This document shows, in pieces, positions 1 through 6,277 of a stretch of 19,845 bases of DNA (within the stretch, counting starts at the first letter, position 1; each line of letters opens with the position of its first letter). The stretch is from DASRDS01 sp035569435 (GTDB lineage: Bacteria; Gemmatimonadota; Gemmatimonadetes; Gemmatimonadales; Gemmatimonadaceae), in assembly GCA_035569435.1 (NCBI GenBank), contig DATMNB010000341.1, positions 1-19,845 on the forward strand, in the 5' to 3' direction. The notes beneath the pieces are model-generated. The model had not been told where the DNA came from. It ran no database searches and saw only the letters and a list, made by a program, of their open reading frames with translations. Made by a program: the position numbers and the translations under genes.

Positions 1-462
1 CTCGCGGTCAAGGCAAAGAAGCATCCCAGAAGTACAGGAGAGCATCGCCTCGGTCACTAGCAGGTCGGTGTCCGCTGATGTGCCTTTGGGATCGGCGAGC
101 TCTAACTCTGGCGTGTCGTCGATCGCCGCGCCGTAGGAAGCGAAATTCCTGAACGCAGGCTCTACCCGCCCGCGCTTCATATTGAGCACGTGGTTCACCA
201 CGATGCGGTACAGCCACGTGCGGACGCTGCTCCGGCCCTCAAACGACGAGAGCCGGGTGAGTACTTTGATGAGGATCTCTTGCGTCACGTCCTCGGCATC
301 CTGCGGATGGTGCAGCATGCGAAGGGCGATATTGTAGATCCAAGCCTGATGCCGCTGGACCAAGTCTTCGAGCGCCTGGCGATCCCCCGAGCGGGCGCGT
401 ACGACGAGGTTTTGGTCCTCGTGATCGGGGGAGTTGTCGGCTAGCGGATTATTGATAGTCAT
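1..462 (-). CDS. ECF-type RNA polymerase sigma factor (3' end outside window)
   Basis: The first 154 codons of a sigma-70 family ECF factor, which directs RNA polymerase to a small regulon in response to a signal. Region 2 is clear at about residues 20-85: a helix with DAEDVTQE for core binding, then FEGRSSVRTWLYRIVVNHVLN, the usual SFEGRS-RTWLYRI signature. After a variable linker (about 85-135) the start of region 4 is visible (MLLCLDRE) before the window ends, so helix-turn-helix region 4 is not seen. The ATG at 462-460 is chosen because GGAGGT lies 5 nt upstream and the codon overlaps the stop of a 40-codon ORF as ATGA, which suggests coupled translation. An anti-sigma factor might lie beyond position 1, but this cannot be seen. 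The ECF class is certain; the subgroup is not assigned. Confidence 0.9.
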   Translation of the reverse strand, partial: MTINNPLADNSPDHEDQNLVVRARSGDRQALEDLVQRHQAWIYNIALRMLHHPQDAEDVTQEILIKVLTRLSSFEGRSSVRTWLYRIVVNHVLNMKRGRVEPAFRNFASYGAAIDDTPELELADPKGTSADTDLLVTEAMLSCTSGMLLCLDRE

Positions 463-581
463 GGTGCACCTCCATGCGACACGATGGTTGCCGGAAGCCG
501 ACGCTGGCTGGGCTGGAGGTCGCGCTGATCGAAGGCATCGGCGAACTTCTGTGTTACGGCTTGGAGTTCCTTCAGGCTCAT
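459..581 (-). CDS. Small 40-aa ORF translationally coupled to the ECF sigma gene
   Basis: A 40-codon ORF beginning MSLKELQAVTQKFADAFDQR and ending SHGGAP. It has a good ribosome site (AGAGGAG, 6-8 nt before the ATG), and its TGA overlaps the sigma ATG as ATGA, which is typical of coupled cistrons. The first 20 residues look like an amphipathic helix; the rest is polar with no membrane segment. It could be a genuine small protein, for example a sigma modulator, or a leader peptide whose translation opens the sigma ribosome site. No family is recognised. Its good start signal is the main support; coding conservation was not tested. Confidence 0.55.
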   Translation of the reverse strand: MSLKELQAVTQKFADAFDQRDLQPSQRRLPATIVSHGGAP

Positions 582-605
582 GTGTGTGTCTCCTCTGATG
601 AGTTA

Positions 606-631
606 GACACGCGCCGGGCCACACTGTGACA
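606..631 (-). promoter_or_regulatory. Candidate ECF-type promoter for the small ORF and sigma gene
   Basis: On the minus strand TGTCACA (631-625) is followed after 15 nt by TGTC (609-606), 24 nt before the small-ORF start. ECF promoters typically have a conserved -35 box and a short CGTC/TGTC-like -10. TGTCACA with CGTC about 16 nt away is reported for the ECF41 group, although this sigma factor does not look like ECF41. Autoregulation is an inference. Confidence 0.4.
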
Positions 632-666
632 GAACTTTACCGCCAAGCTTGCTGACCGCCGGGGCC

Positions 667-2670
667 TCAGCCCGCAAACCGGCCGCGTAGAAGTGCGCGG
701 AGGTCGACCGGCGTTGGTGATGATGCGCTTTCCGCACGGGGGAGCGCCGCGTCGGATTGGCCCACGACGACACGCTCCATGAGGCGCCGCACGTCGGGGT
801 CGATGAATCGCGAGAGTTGGTCGATCGAGTAGTCGGCGCCGCGGCGCGAGTTGTAGATCTCGAGCGGGTAGGTCACGGCGAGGTGATGCCGGGCGCGGGT
901 GAGGGCGACGTACATGAGGCGGCGTTCTTCGTCTGTCTCGGCGTCATCGTTGAGCGCGCGGGCCGAGGGGAACCAGCCGTCCACGGCCCAGATCACGAAT
1001 ACGGCGTCCCACTCCTTGCCCTTGGCGGAGTGCACGGTGGAGAGAATGAGGGCATCGTCGTCGGAGCGGGAGCCGCCGGCCACGTCCTGCGTGGATTGCG
1101 GGGGCTCGAGGGCTAACGCCGAGAGGAAGGCGGCGCGGCTCGGGTAGCCGCCGGCGATCGTCTCCAGTTGGTCGAGATCGGCGAGACGGGGCTCGATACG
1201 GTCGTATTTCTCGCGGAGGACGTCGTCGTAGAGACGGCGAACGTGGGAGATCTCGGCGCTCACCACTTCGCCTCCTCCGTCGCGCAGGCGATCGAGGAGG
1301 GCGACGAGCGCGGCGTGGGCTGCTCGCGCGCGTGGGGGCGGAGTGAAACGCGCGAAGGAGGCCGACTCCCAGGCCGACTGCGCCATCGCGTCTATCGCGG
1401 CGCGGGCGGTGGTGTCTCCGATGCCGGGGAGCAGCAACAGAATGCGGTACCAGCTCACCTCGTCGCGGGGGTTCTCCAGGATGCGCAGGAACGCCAGGAC
1501 GTCCTTGACGTGGGCGGCCTCGAGGAAGCGGAGGCCGCCCCATTTCTCGAATGGGATCTTGCGATTGGTGAGCTCGATCTCGAGCGCGGCGGACATGTAG
1601 CCGGCGCGGAAGAGGACGGCGATTTCGCGGAGTGCCGTACCTGACTCGTGGAGCTCCAGGATGCGATCGCAGACGTGGCGGGTTTGGGCTTCCTCGTCGC
1701 GGGCGGTGACGAGGGCCGGGCGGTCGCCGGCGGCGCGGTGGGTCCAGAGGGCCTTGGTGTAGCGTTCGCGGGCGCGGGAGATCACGACGTTGCTGACGTC
1801 GAGAATGGGCTGGGTGGAGCGGTAGTTCTGGTCGAGGGTCAGGACGGTGGCGCCCTGGAACTGCGTGGGGAAGTCCAGGATGTTGCGGACGTTGGCGCCG
1901 CGGAACGAGTAGATGCTCTGCGCGTCGTCGCCGACGACGGTCAGATTCTGATGGGTGATGCACATGCCGCGCAGGATGCGGGCTTGGAGGACGTTGGTGT
2001 CCTGGTACTCGTCGACCAGGATGTGGTCGTACAGGGCGGCGATGCGGGAGCCGATCGAGGGGGCGGCTTCGAGTAAAGTCGCCCAGAAGAGGAGCAGGTC
2101 GTCGTAGTCGACCAGGTTGCGGGCGGCTTTGCGGGTGGTGTAGTCGGCGAACAGCTTGGCGAAATCCGGGGCGTACTCGGCGAACTGGGGGAACTCCTCG
2201 GCCAGGATCCGTGGGACGGGGATCTCGGTGTTGATGTGGCGGGAGTAGACGTGGTGGAGGGTTTCCTTCTTGGGGAAGCGTTTGGAGCGGCCGCCGTAGC
2301 CGAGTTGGGCGCGGGCGAGTTGGATCAGGTCTTCCGCGTCCGCCTGGTCCATGATCGTGAAGTCGCTCGGCACGCCTGCGGCGGCGCCGAATCGGCGCAG
2401 GAGTTTGTGTGCCGTGGCGTGGAAGGTTCCGCCTTGCACGTGGGTGCCGGACTTGCCCACTAGACGCTCGGCACGGCCGAGCATTTCCTGGGCGGCGCGG
2501 CGGGTGAACGTCAGGAGGAGAATGCGTTCCGGGCGGACGCCGCGGTCGATCAGGTGGGCGACGCGGTGGACGAGCGTGCGGGTTTTTCCCGTGCCGGCGC
2601 CGGCGATGATGAGGAGGGGGCCATCGCCGAATGTTGCGGCGGTCAGCTGTGCGGGATTGAGGTCGGTCAC
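667..2670 (-). CDS. UvrD/PcrA-family ATP-dependent 3'-5' DNA helicase (SF1A)
   Basis: A 667-aa superfamily 1 helicase that unwinds DNA with ATP in repair or replication restart. Motifs appear in order: Walker A GAGTGKT (24-30), Walker B DEYQDTN (220-226), motif III GDDAQSIYSFRGA (247-259), QNYRST (281-286), motif V STVHSAKGKEWDAVFV (about 544-560) and motif VI LMYVALTRARHH (about 585-597). It is slightly shorter than typical PcrA/UvrD (about 720 aa) and lacks their long C-terminal tail. The start is set to GTG at 2670 (VTDLNPAQ, the normal UvrD beginning). It overlaps the lipB TGA as GTGA, so translation is probably coupled. An in-frame extension to 2826 would add 52 Arg-rich residues read from lipB sequence and is rejected. 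It could be named uvrD or pcrA; the sequence alone does not decide. Confidence 0.93.
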   Translation of the reverse strand: MTDLNPAQLTAATFGDGPLLIIAGAGTGKTRTLVHRVAHLIDRGVRPERILLLTFTRRAAQEMLGRAERLVGKSGTHVQGGTFHATAHKLLRRFGAAAGVPSDFTIMDQADAEDLIQLARAQLGYGGRSKRFPKKETLHHVYSRHINTEIPVPRILAEEFPQFAEYAPDFAKLFADYTTRKAARNLVDYDDLLLFWATLLEAAPSIGSRIAALYDHILVDEYQDTNVLQARILRGMCITHQNLTVVGDDAQSIYSFRGANVRNILDFPTQFQGATVLTLDQNYRSTQPILDVSNVVISRARERYTKALWTHRAAGDRPALVTARDEEAQTRHVCDRILELHESGTALREIAVLFRAGYMSAALEIELTNRKIPFEKWGGLRFLEAAHVKDVLAFLRILENPRDEVSWYRILLLLPGIGDTTARAAIDAMAQSAWESASFARFTPPPRARAAHAALVALLDRLRDGGGEVVSAEISHVRRLYDDVLREKYDRIEPRLADLDQLETIAGGYPSRAAFLSALALEPPQSTQDVAGGSRSDDDALILSTVHSAKGKEWDAVFVIWAVDGWFPSARALNDDAETDEERRLMYVALTRARHHLAVTYPLEIYNSRRGADYSIDQLSRFIDPDVRRLMERVVVGQSDAALPRAESASSPTPVDLRALLRGRFAG

Positions 2671-3341
2671 ACCTGCAAGGTATACAGAAAATCTGGGGTG
2701 GACGACATCAATTCGGCGCCGAAGTGCTCGGCGAATGCGGCCGTGACGGCGGCGGGCGCGGTTTCTACGGCGGCGTTGGGGCGTTCGCGGGCGATGGAGG
2801 TCATCTCGACGTCGGCGATCCCGCACGGGATCATCAGGTCGAAGTACGTAAGGTCCGTCGTGACGTTCAGGGCGAAGCCGTGCCAGGTGACCCAGCCGCG
2901 GGCGTGGACGCCGATTGAGGCGATTTTGCGACCGGTGGTCCAGACGCCGGTCAATCCTGGCCGCTGTTCGGCGGCGATGTCGAAGTGGGCCAGCGTTGTG
3001 ATTAGCACGTTCTCGAGCTGGCGGAGATACCAGTGGAGGTCTTTCCGGTAGCCGGAGAGGTCGAGAATGGGGTAGCCGACGAGTTGGCCGGGACCGTGGA
3101 ACGTCACGTCGCCGCCGCGCTCCACCTCGTGGACTTCGATGCCGCGCGCGGCCAGCGCGGCGGGGGTGGTGGTGAGGTTCGCGGTTTTCGTCGACCGGCC
3201 AAGGGTGACGACTGGCGGGTGCTCGCAGAGGAGCAGGACGTCGGGGATCGTGCCGGCCAGGCGCGCGGAGGCGGCGGCGCGTTGCAGCGCTAGGGCCTCT
3301 AGGTACGGGATGGTGCCAAGATGTACAACTTTTACCTGCAT
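2667..3341 (-). CDS. lipB: Octanoyl-[ACP]:protein N-octanoyltransferase LipB
   Basis: A 224-aa cytosolic enzyme that moves octanoate from acyl carrier protein to the lipoyl-domain lysine of E2 subunits, the first step of endogenous lipoylation. The family signature RGGDVTFHGPGQ is at 75-86. The predicted catalytic pair is Lys139 (GRKIASIGV) and Cys173 (IPCGI), matching the Lys/Cys dyad of the family. HEHPP-like CEHPPVVTLGRS lies at 39-50. The N-terminus MQVKVVHLGTIPY fits the family's usual start. No Shine-Dalgarno motif stands at normal spacing; instead the start codon lies 2 nt after a perfect 22-bp inverted repeat and 1 nt after the stop of a repeat-encoded 72-codon ORF. The C-terminus overlaps the helicase start by 4 nt. 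It belongs functionally to the upstream lipA-pdhABC-lpdA genes. Confidence 0.96.
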   Translation of the reverse strand: MQVKVVHLGTIPYLEALALQRAAASARLAGTIPDVLLLCEHPPVVTLGRSTKTANLTTTPAALAARGIEVHEVERGGDVTFHGPGQLVGYPILDLSGYRKDLHWYLRQLENVLITTLAHFDIAAEQRPGLTGVWTTGRKIASIGVHARGWVTWHGFALNVTTDLTYFDLMIPCGIADVEMTSIARERPNAAVETAPAAVTAAFAEHFGAELMSSTPDFLYTLQV

Positions 3342-3342
3342 A

Positions 3343-3561
3343 TCAGTAACTGCATTTCAGGCAACGAGGGGCGGTTGCCTGAAATGCAGTTACTGGTGTG
3401 GCTCGGGTAAGCTGCATCTCGGGCAACAATTGCATCTCCGGCAACAACTGCATCTCCGGCAACAACTGCATCTCCGGCAAAAACCGCATCAACCGCATCA
3501 ACCGCATCAACCGCATCAACTGCATCAACTGCATCAACTGCATCAACTGCATCAACAGCAT
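3343..3561 (-). CDS. Repeat-encoded 72-codon ORF ending 1 nt before lipB
   Basis: An ORF read from the tandem array: MLL, then four MQL, four MR(L/F) and four LPEMQL units, then a non-repetitive tail ending PRCLKCSY. Its TGA (3345-3343) is followed by one T and the lipB ATG (3341-3339), and its last codons run through the whole hairpin. A ribosome reading it would unfold the hairpin and stop on the lipB start, a classic layout for termination-reinitiation. Against it: low-complexity composition, no clear ribosome site before 3561, and an open frame that any 9-bp repeat could give. I recognise no protein family. It is listed as a possible coupling leader, not as a confident protein gene. Confidence 0.25.
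   Translation of the reverse strand: MLLMQLMQLMQLMQLMRLMRLMRLMRFLPEMQLLPEMQLLPEMQLLPEMQLTRATPVTAFQATAPRCLKCSY
3344..3395 (-). repeat. Perfect 22-bp inverted repeat (hairpin) at the lipB start
   Basis: Arms 3344-3365 and 3374-3395 are exact reverse complements, with an 8-nt loop (GAGGGGCG on the plus strand). In the lpdA-lipB transcript the 3' foot of the stem is 2 nt from the lipB ATG, so it could mask the initiation region. There is no T-run after it in the lipB direction and it abuts a start codon, so a standard intrinsic terminator is less likely than a translational control or processing element. The arm core CTGCATTTCAGGCAAC differs by two bases from the 18-bp tandem unit next to it, so hairpin and tandem array share ancestry. 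Confidence 0.93.
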
Positions 3562-3590
3562 CTCAGGCTGGAAACTGCATCTCAGGCATT
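3413..3590. repeat. Nested 18-bp and 9-bp tandem repeat array between lpdA and lipB
   Basis: On the plus strand there are four 18-bp units of type TGCATCTCCGGCAACAAC (3413-3430, 3431-3448, 3449-3466, 3467-3484; first and last slightly diverged). Then come four copies of CGCATCAAC (3485-3520) and four of TGCATCAAC (3521-3556). Diverged fragments GCATCTCAGGC follow, the last of which contains the lpdA stop codon. The 9-bp units look like the ends of the 18-bp unit without its CTCCGGCAA middle. All periods are multiples of three, so reading frames stay open through the array. It is visibly less GC-rich than its neighbours. Units are contiguous with no unique spacers, so it is not a CRISPR array. 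Slippage expansion is the likely origin. Confidence 0.95.
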
Positions 3591-4973
3591 AATCATCTTG
3601 CCGAGCGAATCGAGGCACGCTTCGGCGATGGCTTCAGCCAGCGTGGGGTGGGCGTGGACGGTTTGGTCGATTTCCTCGACGGTGAATTCGTTCTCGCGGG
3701 CCACGGCGAGCTCGTGGATCAGTTCGGTGGCGTGGGCGCCGATGATGTGGGCGCCGAGGATCTCGCCGTACTTCGCCTCACGAATGATCTTGACGAAGCC
3801 CTCGGTCTCGCCGGCTGTGCGCGCGCGGCCGTTGGCGGAGAAGGGGAATTTGCCGACGCGGTAGTCGAGCTGTTGGGCTTTGCAGGCTTCCTCGGTCAGG
3901 CCGATCGAGGCGACTTCGGGGGAGCAGTAGGTCGCGTTGGGGATGTTGCCGTAGTTGATCGCGTGCGGTGTCTGGCCGGCCAGGAGCTCGGCCACGACGA
4001 TGCCCTCGCGCTCGCCCTTGTGGGCGAGCATCGGCGGGCCGGCGACGTCGCCGATCGCGTAGACACCTTTGACGGTGGTCTCCAGTCGATCGGTGACCTT
4101 GATGAAGCCGCGGTCATCGAGGCGGACGCCGACGGTCTCCAGGCCGATATTGTCGACGTTGGGGGCGCGGCCGGCGGCGACGAGGACCTTGTCGACGGTC
4201 AGGGGCTTCTTGTCGATGGTCAGCGTGACCGAGGTGGGACCGACCTTCACGTCGGTGATCGTCGCGCCGGCGCGGACGTCGATCTTGCGCTTCTTGAAGG
4301 ATTTGGTCAGCTCGGCCGAGACGTCGCGGTCCTCGAGGGGGAGGATCGTTGGGGCGACGTCGATCAGGGTGATGTGGGTGCCGTAGGCGGCGAAGACGTC
4401 GGCGAACTCGCAGCCGACGGCGCCGGCGCCGACGATGGCCATCGTGGCGGGTGCTTTCTCGAGGACCAGGACCTCATCGGACGAGAGGACGGTCGTTTTG
4501 TTCAGCGCGAGGCCGATTTGCGGGAGGCCTCGGACGCGTGAGCCGGTCGAGAGGACGACGCCACGGGTGGCTTGGTAGCTCTCTTTTTTTCCGTCGGGGG
4601 ACTCGACGGAGATCGTCGTGGGGGAGGTGAGGGTGCCCTGGCCCTTGATGGTCGTGATCTTGTTCTTCTTGAAGAGAAAGTCGACGCCCTTGGAGTTCTG
4701 GGTGCTGATGGCGCGCGACCGTTTCATCGCCGGGGCGAAGTCGAGGGTCACCCCACCGAGGGTGATGCCGTGCTCGGCGGCGTGGCCGAGATGCGTCGCC
4801 AGATGCGCGCTCTCCAGGAGTGACTTGGCAGGGATACAACCCCAGATGACGCAGGTGCCGCCGAGGGCTTCGCGCTCGATGACGCCGACCGTCAGGCCGA
4901 GTTGGGCGCAGCGGATGGCGCCGACGTAGCCGGCGGGGCCGCCGCCGAGGAACAGGACGTCGAAAGTGGGCAT
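3582..4973 (-). CDS. lpdA: Dihydrolipoyl dehydrogenase (E3 of the pyruvate dehydrogenase complex)
   Basis: A 463-aa FAD flavoprotein that reoxidises dihydrolipoamide on E2 and passes electrons to NAD+. The FAD-binding GGGPAGYVGA is at 10-19. The redox disulfide is Cys41/Cys46 in GGTCVIWGC, where the usual L-N-x between the cysteines is V-I-W. The NAD-binding Rossmann motif is IVGAGAVGCEFA. The second FAD motif is VYAIGDVAG. The C-terminal active site HAHPTLAE provides His442 and Glu447. Length and domain order are normal. It starts 3 nt after the pdhC stop and is followed by the repeat spacer, whose last diverged copy contains the lpdA stop codon. Confidence 0.96.
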   Translation of the reverse strand: MPTFDVLFLGGGPAGYVGAIRCAQLGLTVGVIEREALGGTCVIWGCIPAKSLLESAHLATHLGHAAEHGITLGGVTLDFAPAMKRSRAISTQNSKGVDFLFKKNKITTIKGQGTLTSPTTISVESPDGKKESYQATRGVVLSTGSRVRGLPQIGLALNKTTVLSSDEVLVLEKAPATMAIVGAGAVGCEFADVFAAYGTHITLIDVAPTILPLEDRDVSAELTKSFKKRKIDVRAGATITDVKVGPTSVTLTIDKKPLTVDKVLVAAGRAPNVDNIGLETVGVRLDDRGFIKVTDRLETTVKGVYAIGDVAGPPMLAHKGEREGIVVAELLAGQTPHAINYGNIPNATYCSPEVASIGLTEEACKAQQLDYRVGKFPFSANGRARTAGETEGFVKIIREAKYGEILGAHIIGAHATELIHELAVARENEFTVEEIDQTVHAHPTLAEAIAEACLDSLGKMINA

Positions 4974-4976
4974 GGG

Positions 4977-6275
4977 TTAGTACGCGAGCAGGAGGGGGTT
5001 TTCGATGAGTTGGCGGAGCGTCTTGAGGAACTGGGCGCCGGTGGCGCCGTCGATGACGCGGTGGTCGCAGCTCAGCGTCACGCGGAGGCGTTGGCGGATT
5101 GCGACGGCGCCGTCGACGACGGTTGGTTTCGACTCGATGGCGCCGATGGCGAGGATCGCAGCTTCGGGCGGGTTGATGATCGCGGTGAATTGGTCGATGC
5201 CGAGCATGCCGAGGTTCGAGATCGAGAACGTGGAGCCGGAGTACTCGTGCGGGAGCAGTTTGCGGGCTCGGGCCCGGGCGGCCAGGTCGCGGGATTCGCG
5301 GGAGAGGTCGCGGAGGCTCTTGGTGTCGGCGTTGAACAGCACCGGGGTGATGAGTCCGTCTTCGATGGCCACGGCCATCCCAATATGGACTGGGGTGAAG
5401 TACCGAATGGCGTCGCCGAGCCAGTGGGCGTTCACCGCCGGGTGCTGGCGGAGTGCGGTGGCGACGGCTTTGATCACAATGTCGTTGAACGAGACTTTGT
5501 ACTCGTCGCCGAGCGACGACATCGCCGAGCGCATCTCGGCGACGCGGGTGACGTCGTACTCGGCCGTCAGGTAGAACGTCGGGATTGGGCCGAGGGACTC
5601 GGCCAGTCGCCGGGCGATCGTGCGGCGGATCTGGGTCAGCGGCACATCGCGATAGGCCGCTGCCGTTGCCGTTGGCGTTGCCGCTGGTGGCGCCGCCGGC
5701 GCCTGCACGACGGCTTGTTCAATGTCGCGCTTGATAATGCGCCCGGCGGGGCCTGAGCCTGCCAGTGCTTGGAGGTCGAGGCCGCGTTCGGAGGCTAGGC
5801 GGCGGGCCAGCGGTGAGGTGCGGATCCGGCCGCCGTTGCCGCCTGCGGGCGTTGGCGGGGTCGACGCTACCGGCGTCGGCCCGCCCGCGGGCATCGGGGC
5901 GCGCGTCGATTCAACTGCAGCCCCCGCGGCAACCACCGCTGACGCGGCGGTTGCCGCGGGGGCTACTGTAGACCCAACTGCAGAAGACCCAACTGCAGAA
6001 GACCCAACTGCAGATACCAAGGCGCTGATGTCTTCGTCCGCCCCCGCGATCACGGCGAGGAGTTGGCCAACGGGCGCTGTCGAACCTTCGGGGAGGAGTT
6101 GGCGGCGCAAGACGCCGTCTGCTCGGGCGGCGAGCTCCATGACGGCCTTGTCGGTTTCGATCTCGGCGAGGAGGTCGCCGGTGGTGACCGGGTCGCCCTC
6201 GTTCTTGGCCCAGCGGACGAGGCGGCCCTCTTCCATGGTGGGGGAGAGGGCTTCCATGACGACTTTGGTCGCCAT
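4977..6275 (-). CDS. pdhC: Dihydrolipoamide acetyltransferase (E2 of pyruvate dehydrogenase)
   Basis: A 432-aa core subunit that carries acetyl groups on a swinging lipoyl arm to CoA. One N-terminal lipoyl domain (about 2-77) has the lipoylation lysine at Lys43 in ETDKA. An Ala/Pro/Ser-rich linker follows and contains a SAVGS triplet repeat. The peripheral subunit-binding domain is TSPLARRLASERGLDL...GPAGRIIKRDI. The catalytic domain ends with CDHRVIDGATGAQFL, carrying the catalytic His and Asp of HxxxDG. The start is ATG at 6275, the natural lipoyl-domain beginning, 2 nt after the pdhB stop; 50 extra in-frame upstream residues are pdhB sequence read in another frame. Neighbouring E1 and E3 genes support the pyruvate rather than the 2-oxoglutarate complex. 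Confidence 0.95.
   Translation of the reverse strand: MATKVVMEALSPTMEEGRLVRWAKNEGDPVTTGDLLAEIETDKAVMELAARADGVLRRQLLPEGSTAPVGQLLAVIAGADEDISALVSAVGSSAVGSSAVGSTVAPAATAASAVVAAGAAVESTRAPMPAGGPTPVASTPPTPAGGNGGRIRTSPLARRLASERGLDLQALAGSGPAGRIIKRDIEQAVVQAPAAPPAATPTATAAAYRDVPLTQIRRTIARRLAESLGPIPTFYLTAEYDVTRVAEMRSAMSSLGDEYKVSFNDIVIKAVATALRQHPAVNAHWLGDAIRYFTPVHIGMAVAIEDGLITPVLFNADTKSLRDLSRESRDLAARARARKLLPHEYSGSTFSISNLGMLGIDQFTAIINPPEAAILAIGAIESKPTVVDGAVAIRQRLRVTLSCDHRVIDGATGAQFLKTLRQLIENPLLLAY
5971..6015 (-). repeat. 15-bp in-frame tandem repeat in the E2 linker
   Basis: Three copies of GACCCAACTGCAGAA on the plus strand (5971-5985, 5986-6000 and 6001-6015, the last ending in T). On the coding strand they encode SAVGS repeated three times in the flexible linker behind the lipoyl domain. 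Copy number can change without a frameshift and would alter only linker length. Confidence 0.9.
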
Positions 6276-6277
6276 CG

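Noticed and set aside
944..1963. Long antisense and shifted-frame ORFs inside the helicase, kinase and other genes
   Set aside because: Arg/Pro/Ala-rich translations with no motifs, typical shadows in high-GC coding DNA.
2671..2826. N-terminal extension of the helicase
   Set aside because: 52 Arg-rich residues that are lipB read in another frame; the helicase fold begins at the GTG at 2670.
3344..3395. Intrinsic terminator after lpdA
   Set aside because: The stem is strong, but no T-run follows in the lpdA-lipB direction and the stem ends 2 nt before a start codon. Termination is not excluded, only less supported.
3413..3556. CRISPR array
   Set aside because: Units are 9 or 18 bp and contiguous with no unique spacers; no cas genes nearby.
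3139..3864. Plus-strand ORFs through lipB, the repeat array and lpdA
   Set aside because: Long only because high GC removes stops and the repeats are multiples of 3; no ribosome site and no protein family features.
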